Shown here: positions 33,901 through 41,563 of the stretch, piece after piece
Numbering within the stretch: the first letter of the stretch is position 1
How the letters are laid out: each line of letters starts with the position of its first letter
NCBI GenBank assembly: GCA_036655895.1
Contig: JAVVPF010000001.1
Span: 159,057-223,056 of the forward strand
Length of the DNA stretch: 64,000 bases
Direction: 5' to 3'
From: Cloacibacillus sp.
Lineage (GTDB): Bacteria; Synergistota; Synergistia; Synergistales; Synergistaceae
Translations under genes and position numbers: made by a program
The notes under the pieces: model-generated
The model's input: only the letters and a program-made list of their open reading frames with translations
Told to the model about the DNA's origin: nothing
Databases searched by the model: none

Positions 33901-34299
33901 TTATTTTTTTTCGATGAGCCGCTCCATGACGTTATAAAGTTCCTTAGGGTCCACCGGCTTTGTAAGGTGGGTGTCCATTCCGGAGGCGAGCGATTCTTCC
34001 CTGTCGTCTTCGTTGTACTTCGCGGTCATAGCAATGATGGGGATCTTCACGGCGTCCTCGCGCGGCAGCGCGCGAATGGCCTCCGCGGTCTCAAGACCGT
34101 TCATCACAGGCATACTGATATCCATTAAAATTGCGTCAAAACCGCCTACTCCGCTCTCCGAAAAGAGCTTAAGGCCTTCGCGGCCGTTGCTGGCCCGCAC
34201 CACAGAGGCTCCAGCGTGTTCCAAGACCTTTATTGTGATTGAGGCGTTGAGCGTGTGATCTTCACACAACAAAACACGTTTACCCTCCAGTGAAATCAT
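33901..34299 (-). CDS. stand-alone receiver-domain protein
   Basis: A 132-aa single-domain response regulator: acidic pair in LLCEDHTLN, phosphorylated Asp in AILMDISMPVMNG, Thr in AMTAKYNED and Lys in LTKPVDPKEL. It has no output domain. Its sequence is close to the C-terminal receivers of the two hybrid kinases in this window (VLLCEDHPLN..., MDIRMPVM, HL.KPIEP), suggesting a shared origin and perhaps a phosphorelay with one of them. The ribosome site is a perfect AGGAGG. Confidence 0.9.
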   Translation of the reverse strand: MISLEGKRVLLCEDHTLNASITIKVLEHAGASVVRASNGREGLKLFSESGVGGFDAILMDISMPVMNGLETAEAIRALPREDAVKIPIIAMTAKYNEDDREESLASGMDTHLTKPVDPKELYNVMERLIEKK

Positions 34300-34323
34300 T
34301 TTTTAACCTCCTGGAATAAATCA

Positions 34324-34359
34324 AATATCGTAATATCTATGATATTGTTATTTATTATA
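34324..34359 (-). promoter_or_regulatory. -10 element and inverted repeat before the solo receiver
   Basis: Minus-strand TATAAT (34354-34359) has no clear -35, suggesting activator help. AATATC (34324-34329) and GATATT (34341-34346) form an inverted repeat with an 11-base spacer at the expected transcript start. Confidence 0.4.
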
Positions 34360-34477
34360 CACTCTTTTCACAAAATGTACGCCTATTGTTCTTAAATATG
34401 ATATTAATATTCTTTGCAGCAAAGAGTTATCGTGAAAACAAAAAAGAAAGCGACATTTGAGGCTGATCAAAAAGAAA

Positions 34478-34562
34478 TGGTGGGCAGGAAGGGACTCGAA
34501 CCCTCACGGCGTGAACCAATAGATCCTAAGTCTATCGTGTATACCAATTTCACCACCCGCCC
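34478..34562 (-). tRNA. tRNA-Leu (anticodon TAG)
   Basis: Acceptor GGGCGGG/CCTGCCC with encoded ACCA, D-arm TGGTGAAATTGGTATACACG, anticodon loop CTTAGGA in stem ATAGA/TCTAT, class II variable arm, and T-arm AGGGTTCGAGTCCCT. Confidence 0.95.
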
Positions 34563-34574
34563 ACATTGAATTGA

Positions 34575-34603
34575 ATTTTACACTACACCATTTTTGATGT
34601 CAA
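34575..34603 (-). promoter_or_regulatory. promoter of tRNA-Leu
   Basis: Minus strand TTGACA (34598-34603), 17 bases, TAAAAT (34575-34580). Confidence 0.75.
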
Positions 34604-34647
34604 CAACGAGGGCGTCGCAGCGCTTGTGCGAACGGCCAATAAAAAAG

Positions 34648-34682
34648 ACAAGGTCCGCATTTCTGCAAGCCTTGCCTTCACT
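34648..34682 (-). terminator. terminator of tRNA-Val
   Basis: Minus strand GGCAAGG...CCTTGTC stem with further inner pairs, followed by TTTTTT. Confidence 0.7.
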
Positions 34683-34691
34683 GGTTTTAAA

Positions 34692-34766
34692 TGGTGGACG
34701 ATAGAGGAATTGAACCTCTGACCTCTTCCGTGTCAAGGAAGCGTTCTACCTCTGAACTAACCGTCC
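34692..34766 (-). tRNA. tRNA-Val (anticodon GAC)
   Basis: Acceptor GGACGGT/ATCGTCC with encoded ACCA, D-arm TAGTTCAGAGGTAGAACGC, anticodon loop TTGACAC in stem CTTCC/GGAAG, and T-arm AGAGGTTCAATTCCTCT. Confidence 0.93.
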
Positions 34767-34784
34767 ATTGCCTGACAGGAAGAA

Positions 34785-34813
34785 ATTTTACAGTAGAAGG
34801 GCGTTTATGTCAA
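34785..34813 (-). promoter_or_regulatory. promoter of tRNA-Val
   Basis: Minus strand TTGACA (34808-34813), 17 bases, TAAAAT (34785-34790). Confidence 0.75.
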
Positions 34814-35075
34814 TACCCATGAGCGCCACGAATTTAGGATAATTTTCTTGTATTTTTCTTGATGGAAATTTTTATTATAGATGCCCGCTGTTTTCGGTGA
34901 CGATATATTTCGGAGGAAATTTTAATAAAATGGATCAAAATTCGCGTTAAGCTCAGTAAAGCGACCTTGTTTTATGAGAAATTTAGTGATACGTTATCTG
35001 AGAAATGAGTAATTTTTTATCTTTTTTACCACCTAAAATCATAACCAATATAATATTAAAAACGGAGTGAAGGCC

Positions 35076-38000
35076 GTGGAAAGTAGTTTAGAAAATATTA
35101 TGACGTCACAGGATAATGCTGCGTGCGAAGCTGGCCTGCTAAAGACGAGCGAAGAAAAGGCGGTTTATCCAAAAGAAAGGCAAAAGACTTCCGTCCAGGA
35201 GCGTCAGCCGCCGAATATGGAGTTTTCCGGAGCCGCGCTTTTTGAATGGGATCTGCCCTCACGTTCTTTTGAATGTTCTTCTTCTTTTTATAAGTATGTA
35301 ATGAGCATGATAGCGCCGGACGCGCTGCTGCAAGGCGTATGTCCGGTGGAAATGATACATCCTGAGGATATCCAAAAACTTCAAAGATTTTTTGATAAAG
35401 CAACTCACGGCGAACCAAAGGCGGAGGCGGCGCTGCGTCTTAGGATGCGGGACGGAAGCTGCAGATGCAGCCGCCTTGTTGGACTTTTTACAAGGGACGA
35501 AGCGGGCAGGCTGACCCGCGTAACGGGCGCTATAACTGACGTGGACGACGAAACGGAAAAGGCGATAATGCTCGAGAGCCTGCTTGACGCGCTGCCCGGC
35601 GGAATAGCCATAATCAACTCCGGGCCCGACCCTCACATATCCTTTTTTAGTGAAGGCTTTGTAAAACTGGCCGACTGGCCCAGAGACGAACTGGAAGAGT
35701 TAAACAAAAACGGAGTGCTGTTTAAAACATTCATGCTTGAAGAGGACTATGAAAGCTTTTTCTTAGAGCTGCAAGAGGCCTCCGCGACCGGGCGGGCTAT
35801 CAACTGCACCTACCGGTACAGGTATAAGAGCGGCGAAATCGGCTGGATGCATGTAGCCGCTACTAAAATTCGCGAGATAGGCGCAGCTCCAGTCTATTAC
35901 GCCATTTTTACTAAGCCGACCGAGGAGACGCTGCTTTATAAGACTATGGTCGACGATTCTGTCACAGCAATCATGGTTGCCGAGAAAATAAGCGGCGTAA
36001 TACTGTTTGTGAACAAAGCGTGGCTTGCCCTTGAAAAACTTCCTGCGGACGAACGGCCCGTGGGTCGAACGCTTGCAAGTCTTGTGCCGAGGGAAGACAT
36101 TTTTTTATCGCAGGAGGAGCTCGCTTCTCTTTCAGAAGATTCTTTTACAACGTTTCACGCGGCACGCGCCGACGGCACTTTTTTAAATATACATGCGAAG
36201 TCGATAATTTGGAACGGCACGCCCTCATACATACTTTACATCTCCGACGAGACGGCCGAACGGACCCATCGTGAACGGCTGCAAAACTTGCTGGACAAAG
36301 TTCCAGGCGGAGTCGGCATTTTCGAATTATACAAAGAGACCATTTCATTGAAATACCTCAACGACGGATATTACAGGATACTGAACGCAGAGCGGGGTGC
36401 GCGGCGCGGATATGCCGGAACCAATGTGCTTGGCGCAGTCCACCCTGAAGACAGGGGCCTGGTGATAAGACAGGTCATAAACCTAAACGCCGGAGCCGCC
36501 ACATTTGACACATCGGTGCGCCTAGTAAGCGGCGACGGAGAGTATATATGGATGAGGATCGTAGGAGTTGCAGTCGAGAAAATAGAGGAACGCCTCATTA
36601 TCTACTGCACCTTCTCCAACATCGACAACCTTATGAGGCTTCAAAACGACCTGCAGTACCACAGGACGCTCTTCAGCGCCGCAATGGAGGCGGCAAATGT
36701 TGGCGTATGGGAGCTGGACGGCGACAGGCTGTGCATCGTGCGCAGTGAACTTGCAAAAAGCGGGCGCAGCGTAAATACGATTGTCCGCAACGTTCCGGAA
36801 TCCCTCATCACGACCGGCTATATACATCCCGACAGCGCGGAATCGGCCAGAAAACTTTACACGGACGTTCAAGCCGGCAAATGCTGCGAAGCCGAACTTC
36901 AAATCAGAGAGAGCTTCAGCGAACCGTACAGGTGGAAACAAATGATATGCACTCCGCTCTTTGACGCCGGCGGAAAAATCTTCAAAACCATCGGCACAAC
37001 GATAGACATCACCGCACAGAAAGAACGTGAGAAAAAATATCAAGACCAGCTCAACCTGAGAAAAGCGCTGGCGCGAAACTCAATAGCGATGGCCGCAATA
37101 AATCTTTCACGCGACACGGTTGAAGAGTGTATCTGGCGCAGTTCTGATATAAATTCTTTTAACGGCACGGCCGCCGAACTGATGGAACAAATCTACACCT
37201 ACATCCCAAAAGGATGCGGGCTTGAGGAATATCGGGCGGCATTTAACAGCCGCTCGATGCGGTGCGCCTACCACCGTGGCGATTTCCACGGGGCGGTGCG
37301 CCACCAACTAAAAAATTACAGCGGGTGGATAGAAAGCAGCTACGACCTCGTAAGCAACCCATACACAGGAGAGATCGAAGCCTTCTGCATAGCGCGCGAC
37401 GTCACAGAAGCCATTCGCGCGGAACAGGTTGTCAACACGCTTGTAAACACCGACTATGACGTCATCTATACGCTGGACGCGGAAACTGGACGTTCCGTCA
37501 CCTTCATGCGCAATGAACGCAGCGAGGTCCTTGGATGCTGTGCGGAGTGCACGGACAACGTCGTCGACTACCTTGAAAAATACTGCGTAGAGCAAGATAA
37601 ACAGAGGATCATCAACGAAAACCGGATGGAATACATAAAAGAACGCCTCGCAGAACTTGATATACACATCAGCGTCTTTTCAATCATAGAAAAGGGCATG
37701 GTCTGCCATAAGCGCGCCATGTACTGCTACCTGGACGGCGACAGCGACACTATACTGTGCGCGGTGCAGGACTACACGGAATCACACCAACAGGAAGAAC
37801 GCCAAAAACGCCGACTTGAGGCGGCTCTTTCCGAGGCAAAGCGCGCTGACGCGGCAAAGACGGAATTTCTGTCAAACATGAGCCATGAGATACGCACTCC
37901 GATAAACGCGATAATCGGGCTCACGACGCTTGCGGACAGCGATCTTTTCAGCGACGCAAACACAGTCCGCTCATATCTGAAACAGATAGGGCAATCAAGC

Positions 38001-39023
38001 GCATACCTGCTTGGAATAATAAACGACATACTCGACATGAGCAGGATTGAACGCGATAAATTTGAACTGAAATACGAATGGGCTGCGCCGCAGGAGATAT
38101 ATGATTCGTGCGTTGAGATGATAGCGCCGCAGATGAAAGAAAAAGGGATAATATTCACCTATCCATCCACGCTTGAACTGCCCAAAGAAGTTGAGGTCTA
38201 CGCAGACGTGCTCCGTTCCAAACAAATGCTGATGAACCTGCTCAACAACGCGCTGAAATTTACCAAGCCGGGCGGCACAATAACACTGGACGTTCGGCAC
38301 ACGAACGTCGGCGAGAGTAACGGCATCGACTATATAACCGTCACAGATACGGGCTGCGGCATGTCCGAAGATTTTTTAAAACGAATCTTTGAACCGTTCG
38401 CGCAGGAGAGAAACAACCTCACCGGATACGTGCAGGGTACAGGACTCGGCCTTGCGCTTTCACAGAAAATAGCGGCCGCCATGGGCGGCGCCATATCGGT
38501 GGACAGCAAACTTGGAAAGGGCTCCTCGTTTACAATAACCTACCCGTACAGATACCGGACGGGCAAGAGTTGCTCCGCGCGCACAGCAGCCGAGGTATAT
38601 GACGAAGAGGCGCTCAAGGGCGCATACGTGCTGCTTGTGGAGGATCACCCGCTCAATGCGGCGATTGCCTCAAAACTGCTTGAAAGAAAGGGCGTCCGCA
38701 TAGACCGCGCTGAAAACGGGCGCGACGCTCTGGAAAAATTCGCCTCCTCCGTGCCAGGAAGCTACGACGCGGTGCTGATGGACATACGGATGCCCGTAAT
38801 GGGCGGCATCGACGCTGCGCGCGCACTGCGGAAACAGAGCAGGTCCGACGCGGCCCAGATACCGGTCATTGCAATGACGGCGAACGCCTTTGAAGAGGAC
38901 GTGCGGTGTACAAGGGCGGCCGGAATGAACGCACACCTCTCCAAACCCATAGAGCCGGATAAACTTTATTCCACGCTTTCTAAATACATCATAGAATACA
39001 GGGGCCGGCAAAAAAGCAAGTAA
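35076..39023 (+). CDS. giant soluble hybrid histidine kinase: multiple PAS, HisKA, HATPase, receiver
   Basis: 1315 aa from a GTG at 35076 with GGAG eight bases before; another GTG at 35067 lies on that site. No membrane segment. About five PAS modules fill residues 45-660 (for example LLDALPGGIAIINSGPD, LLDKVPGGVGIFELYKE), with two more diverged sensory stretches to about 910. The kinase has H937 (SHEIRTPINAIIG), N-box NLLNNALKFTKPGG and GTGLGLALS; the receiver has D1236 (LMDIRMPVMGG) and HLSKPIEPDK. It is paralogous to the 20.5-kb kinase in layout and local sequence (both have an NVPESLI...GYxHPDSA segment), but lacks the N-terminal pseudo-receiver. It is an orphan flanked by tRNAs and mgtC. 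Upstream (34814-35066) I see AT-rich sequence with no confident promoter. Confidence 0.9.
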   Translation: MESSLENIMTSQDNAACEAGLLKTSEEKAVYPKERQKTSVQERQPPNMEFSGAALFEWDLPSRSFECSSSFYKYVMSMIAPDALLQGVCPVEMIHPEDIQKLQRFFDKATHGEPKAEAALRLRMRDGSCRCSRLVGLFTRDEAGRLTRVTGAITDVDDETEKAIMLESLLDALPGGIAIINSGPDPHISFFSEGFVKLADWPRDELEELNKNGVLFKTFMLEEDYESFFLELQEASATGRAINCTYRYRYKSGEIGWMHVAATKIREIGAAPVYYAIFTKPTEETLLYKTMVDDSVTAIMVAEKISGVILFVNKAWLALEKLPADERPVGRTLASLVPREDIFLSQEELASLSEDSFTTFHAARADGTFLNIHAKSIIWNGTPSYILYISDETAERTHRERLQNLLDKVPGGVGIFELYKETISLKYLNDGYYRILNAERGARRGYAGTNVLGAVHPEDRGLVIRQVINLNAGAATFDTSVRLVSGDGEYIWMRIVGVAVEKIEERLIIYCTFSNIDNLMRLQNDLQYHRTLFSAAMEAANVGVWELDGDRLCIVRSELAKSGRSVNTIVRNVPESLITTGYIHPDSAESARKLYTDVQAGKCCEAELQIRESFSEPYRWKQMICTPLFDAGGKIFKTIGTTIDITAQKEREKKYQDQLNLRKALARNSIAMAAINLSRDTVEECIWRSSDINSFNGTAAELMEQIYTYIPKGCGLEEYRAAFNSRSMRCAYHRGDFHGAVRHQLKNYSGWIESSYDLVSNPYTGEIEAFCIARDVTEAIRAEQVVNTLVNTDYDVIYTLDAETGRSVTFMRNERSEVLGCCAECTDNVVDYLEKYCVEQDKQRIINENRMEYIKERLAELDIHISVFSIIEKGMVCHKRAMYCYLDGDSDTILCAVQDYTESHQQEERQKRRLEAALSEAKRADAAKTEFLSNMSHEIRTPINAIIGLTTLADSDLFSDANTVRSYLKQIGQSSAYLLGIINDILDMSRIERDKFELKYEWAAPQEIYDSCVEMIAPQMKEKGIIFTYPSTLELPKEVEVYADVLRSKQMLMNLLNNALKFTKPGGTITLDVRHTNVGESNGIDYITVTDTGCGMSEDFLKRIFEPFAQERNNLTGYVQGTGLGLALSQKIAAAMGGAISVDSKLGKGSSFTITYPYRYRTGKSCSARTAAEVYDEEALKGAYVLLVEDHPLNAAIASKLLERKGVRIDRAENGRDALEKFASSVPGSYDAVLMDIRMPVMGGIDAARALRKQSRSDAAQIPVIAMTANAFEEDVRCTRAAGMNAHLSKPIEPDKLYSTLSKYIIEYRGRQKSK

Positions 39024-39068
39024 CCTACGCGTCACACGTTTTCCTGACAGCGAAGAGGATGAAAATTT

Positions 39069-39626
39069 TTATGATCTTTCATCCTCTTTGCTGTCCTCTG
39101 GCGTGTCATTCGTCCTGTGCGTCCTGCGGTGAAATATTTTTTTAAACTGGCCAAAGGTGTAACGGTTTATTTTTTCACGGAACATTATTATGCGCGCTTC
39201 GGAACAAATCAGCGTCACATAGGCGATAACGGCGGCGATGCCGGTAAGCTCATACAGGCCCAGCCCAGCGCCAATTCCGAGCACAGCCATAAGATAGATC
39301 TCAGCCGCTGTCGTGATGCCCTTGATGTCTCCGTGCGGGCTCTTGTAGATGATGCCAGCGCCGATAAAGCCGATGCCTGTCAGCATTCCAACCATAAGGC
39401 GCGCCGGGTCCGTCCTCACGCTCATATTCGGCGGATAGGCGGACGATACCTCCACAAAACCGTACGCTGAAATGAGCGCTATGCTGCAAGCCGCTACCGA
39501 GACCAAAATATGAGTGCGCGCGCCGATAGGTTTATTGCGGTGCATTCTTTCCGTTCCAAAGACGGCGCCGATCAGCGCTGAAAAAAGCATCCTGCACAGC
39601 AGTTCGCTCGCGTTTATATACAGCAT
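39069..39626 (-). CDS. MgtC/SapB family membrane protein
   Basis: The 185-aa protein has about five hydrophobic helices and the MgtC core: RMLFSALIGAVFGTERMHRNKPIGARTH, RTDPARLMVGMLTGIGFIGAGIIYK and GITTAAEIYLMAVLGIGAGLG. Related proteins affect Mg2+ homeostasis, cell-wall or ATP-synthase activity; the role here is unknown. The C-terminal 30 residues are polar and charged. GGAGGG lies close before the ATG. It ends convergent with the hybrid kinase. Confidence 0.88.
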   Translation of the reverse strand: MLYINASELLCRMLFSALIGAVFGTERMHRNKPIGARTHILVSVAACSIALISAYGFVEVSSAYPPNMSVRTDPARLMVGMLTGIGFIGAGIIYKSPHGDIKGITTAAEIYLMAVLGIGAGLGLYELTGIAAVIAYVTLICSEARIIMFREKINRYTFGQFKKIFHRRTHRTNDTPEDSKEDERS

Positions 39627-39641
39627 GATCCCTCCATAATG

Positions 39642-39682
39642 AAAAAAACAGAAGCGAGCCCGAAGGGCCGCGCCTCTGCCTT
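39642..39682 (-). terminator. terminator after the small ACT-like gene
   Basis: Minus strand: CAGAGGCGCGGCCC-TTCG-GGCTCGCTTCTG followed by TTTTTTT. It stands between the 86-aa gene and mgtC. Confidence 0.8.
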
Positions 39683-39700
39683 TTTATCTGAATACGGGTA

Positions 39701-39961
39701 TTAGTCTGAAAGGTCTACAAGGCGTGCTTTTACGCCTTCAAGAGCATTCAGCTTTTCCTCCAGCTCCTTTGACTCCGCGGAGCAGCCGCAAAGCTGCAGC
39801 ACAAGAAGTCCCGCCGGTGAGCAGGTGCCTGGCACAGACTGGTCATGAAGACCGAGCCTCGTGAGAATAGAACATCCATACTGCGTGAGCACCTTCTGCA
39901 CCTCAACCGCGCACTTATCCCTGTCAAAAATCCTAACTGCCATGATCTGATAACAGTTCAT
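39701..39961 (-). CDS. small ACT-like protein, possibly of the TM1266 hydrogenase-regulator type
   Basis: An 86-aa protein (MNCYQIMAVRIFDRDKCAVE...) with the beta-alpha-beta-beta-alpha-beta pattern of an ACT/NikR-C-like domain: VQKVLTQYGCSILTRLGLHD, GLLVLQLCG, and KLNALEGVKARLVDLSD. Length and pattern resemble the TM1266 family found with FeFe-hydrogenase maturation genes; I am not sure of this. The ATG at 39961 has GAGGTG eight bases upstream; ATGs at 39970 and 39943 are alternatives. It stands alone with its own terminator. Confidence 0.6.
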   Translation of the reverse strand: MNCYQIMAVRIFDRDKCAVEVQKVLTQYGCSILTRLGLHDQSVPGTCSPAGLLVLQLCGCSAESKELEEKLNALEGVKARLVDLSD

Positions 39962-40136
39962 ATAAAACACACCTCGCTTAATAATATAATATTAATAGAC
40001 AAGTCGTTACACTAATAGTCTATCATACTTAGTTTAAACATACAATTTTCACGCGTTCTCGCCGTCTGCGGCGCTTGTATTCTACTCATTATTTTTAATT
40101 ACTTATAGTACGTATTAAAGTTTTTTCATTTAATTG

Positions 40137-40164
40137 TTGACAGGAGGCGAAAATCAGGTATAAT
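40137..40164 (+). promoter_or_regulatory. promoter of the tRNA-Gln/tRNA-Glu pair
   Basis: TTGACA (40137-40142), 16 bases, TATAAT (40159-40164). Confidence 0.85.
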
Positions 40165-40184
40165 TATTCCCGTTCGGCCCACGA

Positions 40185-40258
40185 TGGGGTATGGTGCAAC
40201 GGCAGCACGCCTGACTCTGGATCAGGTAATCGAGGTTCAAATCCTTGTACCCCAGCCA
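40185..40258 (+). tRNA. tRNA-Gln (anticodon CTG)
   Basis: Acceptor TGGGGTA/TACCCCA with encoded GCCA, anticodon loop CTCTGGA in stem CCTGA/TCAGG, and T-arm GAGGTTCAAATCCTT. Confidence 0.95.
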
Positions 40259-40273
40259 AAATCACAGCAATGT

Positions 40274-40349
40274 GGTCCCTTCGTCTAGGGGCCTAGGACG
40301 TCGGGTTCTCAGCCCGTTAACAGGAGTTCGAATCTCCTAGGGACTGCCA
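40274..40349 (+). tRNA. tRNA-Glu (anticodon CTC)
   Basis: Acceptor GGTCCCT pairs with AGGGACT (the first pair is G-U) before GCCA. D-arm TTCGTCTAGGGGCCTAGGAC, anticodon loop TTCTCAG, T-arm AGGAGTTCGAATCTCCT. The outermost anticodon-stem pair (T-T) is mismatched, a small oddity. Confidence 0.92.
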
Positions 40350-40398
40350 AATATACTCCGCACCCTCGCAAGAGGCAATACGGACGATAGCAAGGCGA

Positions 40399-40426
40399 AA
40401 GAGGAGTGCGCATAGCACTCCTCTTG
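40399..40426 (+). terminator. terminator of the tRNA pair
   Basis: AAGAGGAGTGC-GCATA-GCACTCCTCTT with a modest T-rich tail (GTCTG). Confidence 0.6.
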
Positions 40427-40582
40427 TCTGTAGGATGGCAAAAAATTTTTTGAGAACACCCTCCGCGTTTCACCTCTGGTTGTCACCTGTCGCGTAAATG
40501 GAATATTCTGAATTATGTGATATAATTTATTTAAGGATACATATTTTATTTAAATGGCACTATCGTTAAGGGGGTGTCCCAG

Positions 40583-41476
40583 ATGGTGATGCATGTCACA
40601 ACAGAATATGTGAACGTACCGGGAGGTTTTGTCTCTCTTACAAAGCTCGGTGAAGATAACACGCAAAGAATACCGGCGCTCTATATCCACGGTGGCCCGG
40701 GCGGAAATTTTTATTCGTTTAAGCCAATGGCTGAGATGCTGGCGGAGCATCATACGATGTACATGTACAATCAGCTTGGAAGCGACGAGGCAAACCACAC
40801 AGGCGAAGAATCTCTCTGGACGCCTGATCGGTATATCGAGACGCTTGAAGCTGTCGTAGGGGGCATAGGCGCGCAAAAACTTCACCTCATAGGGCATTCA
40901 TGGGGAGCCTACCTCGCGGCGGAATATCTTTTGCGCACGCAAAATACGGCCATAGCCTCTATCACAATGGTGAGTCCTCTGTTGAGCACGGAATTATGGA
41001 TACGCGACGCAAAGCTGCGTCTTTCCGAGTTAGGAAACAACTACTTGGCCTCTGTAGAGCTTTGCGAGAGCCAGGTGCATTTCGACAATCTGCTCTATCA
41101 AAAAATAATCGGCGAATACAACAGGAATTTCCACTTCCGCAGGGAACACCTTTCAAGCTACAGTCAGCCGGGCGCATTTGAACCTAAGACGGACTCCGGC
41201 ATGAAGGTATTCAGATATATGTGGGGGCCGAGTGAATTTACCTGCACCGGCATATTAAAAGATATAGACCTCACAGCGCGCCTGCATGAGATAAAGATAC
41301 CGGTGATGTTCGTCTGCGGCGAGTTCGACCAGGTGAGGCAGACGACATGCGAGTATTTCCGCTCGCTGATACCTGGCTCAAGGATGGCGATAATCCCAGA
41401 CGCCTCTCAGACCTCGTATCTTGAACAGCCGAAAATTTTTTACTGGACGCTGCGCAACTTCTACGAGCGTTTCTGA
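40583..41476 (+). CDS. alpha/beta hydrolase of the proline iminopeptidase type, catalytic His replaced
   Basis: A 297-aa protein with oxyanion segment HGGPGGNFYSF, nucleophile elbow LIGHSWGAYLA (Ser near residue 105) and the acid in FVCGEFDQVR. Where the family has a His in a segment like P-x-x-S-H-x-P, this protein reads IPDASQTSYLEQP, so the triad His is apparently a Gln. It may be inactive, use another residue, or have another role. The start is ATG 40583 behind AAGGGGG; a GTG at 40574 is too close. It stands alone after the tRNA pair and ends at a strong hairpin. Confidence 0.8.
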   Translation: MVMHVTTEYVNVPGGFVSLTKLGEDNTQRIPALYIHGGPGGNFYSFKPMAEMLAEHHTMYMYNQLGSDEANHTGEESLWTPDRYIETLEAVVGGIGAQKLHLIGHSWGAYLAAEYLLRTQNTAIASITMVSPLLSTELWIRDAKLRLSELGNNYLASVELCESQVHFDNLLYQKIIGEYNRNFHFRREHLSSYSQPGAFEPKTDSGMKVFRYMWGPSEFTCTGILKDIDLTARLHEIKIPVMFVCGEFDQVRQTTCEYFRSLIPGSRMAIIPDASQTSYLEQPKIFYWTLRNFYERF

Positions 41477-41492
41477 GTAAATGATGATAATA

Positions 41493-41540
41493 ACGCATGA
41501 TGAGGCCGACTTGAAGTTATCGTGCGGCCTCACCATGCGT
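41493..41540. terminator. bidirectional terminator between the hydrolase and xdh
   Basis: ACGCATGATGAGGCCG and CGGCCTCACCATGCGT make a 16-position stem with one mismatch between two convergent genes; T-rich sequence follows on both sides. Confidence 0.75.
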
Positions 41541-41563
41541 TTGCAACGGCTGTATTTAAATCG

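Noticed and set aside
34930..34950. ATG with upstream GGAGG giving MDQNSR and stop
   Set aside because: Six codons, poor spacing and no downstream regulatory structure; chance.
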